From Gammaproteobacteria bacterium (GTDB taxonomy: Bacteria; Pseudomonadota; Gammaproteobacteria; Chromatiales; Chromatiaceae), in NCBI GenBank assembly GCA_019136395.1, contig JAGVUH010000160.1, positions 1 through 6,851 on the forward strand: DNA of 6,851 nucleotides, read 5' to 3'. Shown here one piece after another: positions 5,932 to 6,851 of this stretch. A program made the translations under genes and the position numbers. The notes beneath the pieces were generated by a model, which had not been told where the DNA came from, searched no databases, and saw only the letters and a program-made list of their open reading frames with translations. The number at the start of each line of letters is the position of its first letter. Within the stretch, counting starts at the first letter, position 1.

Positions 5932-6516
5932 TCAAGCACGCAAGGTTTCCCGGGTACCCGACGGGTCGCGCAATTGCCGTTGCCGATAGCGTTGCAGGGG
6001 GGCCTGCTTGCAGTCGTCGCAGAGGGTGTGGATGACCCAAAGATCACGGTCCCTGCCGTCCTCGAAGGGATCGACCCATACTCCCTCTTCCCTCACGCGG
6101 CAGCAGATGCTGCACCTCAGGGGGGCCCGCTGGCCATAATCGGCGGTGCGCACCCGGATTCTGAGGTTGGTCGGTTCCTCACTCTCCAGATGGTGGGAGA
6201 CGCGCACCCCCCCATCGGTGAGTGGCTCCAGCACCATGACATAACGGCGTTTGGTCGTGGGACTATCGCAGCGGTAGGGGACGGCCTCGGTCTGACCCGT
6301 GACGCGCACCCGCATCAGAATGGCGGTCATGAACATCCGCACCGAGTCACCGGTGATGGCATCCATCAGCCGGCCTCCCACCACCTGGTCCGCGCAGGCG
6401 GACCGTCCCTCGTTGTCCATGGCAAATTGATCCCACCCCGGGTTGACCGCGATGATCCGGTCGCGACGATCCAGCGTGTAGGCGGTGAGCATCAGCTTTA
6501 CCCTCAGCGGGGCCAT
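5932..6516 (-). CDS. PAS-like domain protein with C-terminal two-CxxC zinc-ribbon-like module
   Basis: The 194-residue protein has no signal peptide or membrane segment. Its first half (about 10-110) reads like a PAS fold: AYTLDRRDRIIAVNPGWDQFA (10-31), then VVGGRLMDAITGD (45-57), MFMTAILMRVR (61-71), PYRCDSPTTKRRYVMVLEPL and a final strand VRVSHHLESEE. PAS domains bind small ligands or cofactors and sense redox, light or metabolites. The second half holds CSIC (135-138) and CDDC (166-169), a pair of CxxC motifs 27 residues apart that suggests a zinc ribbon or a redox-active thiol site. No kinase, GGDEF, EAL or clear DNA-binding domain is attached, so it is either a stand-alone sensor or an adaptor. 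The ATG at 6516 has AAGGGAG just ahead, which supports it over an in-frame ATG at 6492. It is convergent to hemE. The domain calls rest on motif reading, and no function is known to me. Confidence 0.75.
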   Translation of the reverse strand: MAPLRVKLMLTAYTLDRRDRIIAVNPGWDQFAMDNEGRSACADQVVGGRLMDAITGDSVRMFMTAILMRVRVTGQTEAVPYRCDSPTTKRRYVMVLEPLTDGGVRVSHHLESEEPTNLRIRVRTADYGQRAPLRCSICCRVREEGVWVDPFEDGRDRDLWVIHTLCDDCKQAPLQRYRQRQLRDPSGTRETLRA

Positions 6517-6610
6517 GGACTCCCTTCATTCTAGCCCCTGTTTGCGGGACGGGGGCGACTTACCGCGTCCGCGCCGGGAAATGGGCGTCAGGTCCGGTGC
6601 TGGCCGGGTA

Positions 6611-6642
6611 AAGGCCCGCGTGAAATACCCCAGCGGGGCCTT
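6611..6642. other. Stem-loop in the leader region of the PAS-like gene
   Basis: AAGGCCC (6611-6617) is the exact inverted copy of GGGCCTT (6636-6642). On the minus strand, allowing one bulged C, the stem grows to nine pairs around a 13-nt loop. A competing small hairpin CCCC-AGC-GGGG lies at 6628-6638, so two alternative folds are possible. No T-tract is attached. Confidence 0.4.
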
Positions 6643-6648
6643 CCAACT

Positions 6649-6687
6649 TCCGGGGTGTCGCGTTCCCTCGGGGAAAGCGAGCCCGGA
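6649..6687. other. Long stem-loop upstream of the PAS-like gene
   Basis: Three helices stack: 6649-6654 with 6682-6687 (6 bp), 6658-6661 with 6677-6680 (4 bp), and 6663-6667 with 6671-6675 (5 bp), closed by a TCG triloop, with one G/A mismatch and one small internal loop. Fifteen pairs in 39 bases is well above the other stems in the window. It sits exactly at the border between GC-rich and AT-rich DNA and is not followed by a T-tract on either strand. It could be a structured 5' leader, a small RNA or a cruciform; none of these can be chosen from the sequence. Confidence 0.5.
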
Positions 6688-6851
6688 GATGGAATATAAG
6701 CATTCGCTAAATATATAGAATACTGAATATTAAGGAACTGAAGTTTTGGAGTTTTGAGTGACCCACGAGGCCCAACGCCACCCCGGAAAGGTATAAGTGA
6801 GTATATTAGCTACCACGAAAATGCCCGCATATTAGCATTCCGTAGATTACT

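Larger units (their letters stand above)
6517..6851. other. 335-bp gene-free right end: GC-rich structured part followed by AT-rich part
   Basis: No believable gene is present. The first part (6517-6690) is GC-rich and contains several stem-loops, the strongest at 6611-6642 and 6649-6687. If the PAS-like gene is transcribed from beyond 6690, these would lie in its 5' leader. From 6691 on the DNA becomes AT-rich (17 G or C in the 60 bases 6691-6750) and carries repeated short words such as ATATTAGC and AGCATTC. It may be a promoter region for the PAS-like gene or for a gene outside the window, or the edge of acquired DNA. On the minus strand a TATATT at 6693-6698 is a possible -10 element, but no fitting -35 was seen. 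Confidence 0.6.

Noticed and set aside
3361..6599. Short dispersed repeat: GGCGTCAGGTCTGGTG (3361-3376) and GGCGTCAGGTCCGGTG (6584-6599), 15 of 16 identical, both non-coding
   Set aside because: No similarity extends beyond the 16 bases, and one such match is not surprising in a GC-rich window of this size. A genome-wide search for more copies would decide.
6485..6718. 77-codon plus-strand frame at the right end
   Set aside because: It starts within the PAS-like gene in antisense and crosses the structured region into the AT-rich part; composition and lack of motifs argue against a gene.
6748..6796. Mini-gene with GGAG and a GTG start coding for a 12-residue peptide (MTHEAQRHPGKV)
   Set aside because: Such short frames arise often by chance, and no attenuator or downstream gene is visible to give it a leader-peptide role.

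Overview
The window is GC-rich chromosomal DNA. The gene set points to a gammaproteobacterium, and by the look of the proteins (HemE, a BepA-type protease, an RMF-like small acidic protein, a PAS/zinc-ribbon protein) probably a relative of the purple sulfur bacteria (Chromatiales). That placement is a judgement from remembered protein sequences, not from a search. There is no RNA gene, insertion sequence, CRISPR array or phage gene that I can see.

Left part, all on the minus strand. Reading in the direction of transcription, an MoxR-type AAA+ ATPase (3030 to 1987) is followed by a DUF2201-type protein (1840 to 518) that joins a degenerate metallopeptidase-like domain to a C-terminal von Willebrand A (VWA) domain with a MIDAS metal site. 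A hairpin plus T-tract at 453-478 closes this unit. Next comes the 5' end of a BepA/YfgC-like M48 periplasmic protease (from 280, running off the window), with its own candidate promoter at 422-450. The ATPase and VWA protein form a MoxR/VWA pair, a widespread arrangement thought to act as a chaperone or metal-insertion machine on a client protein. The client here is unknown.

Middle. A 472-bp gap (3031-3502) separates the minus-strand ATPase from a plus-strand gene for a 65-residue acidic protein (3503-3700). The gap carries a perfect 9-bp inverted repeat, a candidate sigma70 promoter and a small leader hairpin. A near-perfect intrinsic terminator (3746-3769) follows the small gene and ends only 22 bp before the start of the next one.

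Right part. On the plus strand an isocitrate lyase/PEP mutase-family protein with an intact KRCGH motif (3792-4742) is followed after 64 bp by hemE, uroporphyrinogen decarboxylase (4807-5889, GTG start). The two are probably co-transcribed. Converging on hemE from the minus strand is a 194-residue protein with a PAS-like N-terminal half and a two-CxxC zinc-ribbon-like C-terminal half (6516 to 5932). The last 335 bp have no gene: first a GC-rich stretch with strong stem-loops, then an abrupt switch at about 6690 to AT-rich DNA (about 28% GC over 6691-6750) with short repeated words.

No complete undescribed system can be proved from this window. The best leads are the MoxR/VWA pair with its altered HDALH motif, the PAS/zinc-ribbon protein beside hemE, the small protein with its own promoter and terminator, and the structured 6540-6690 region.
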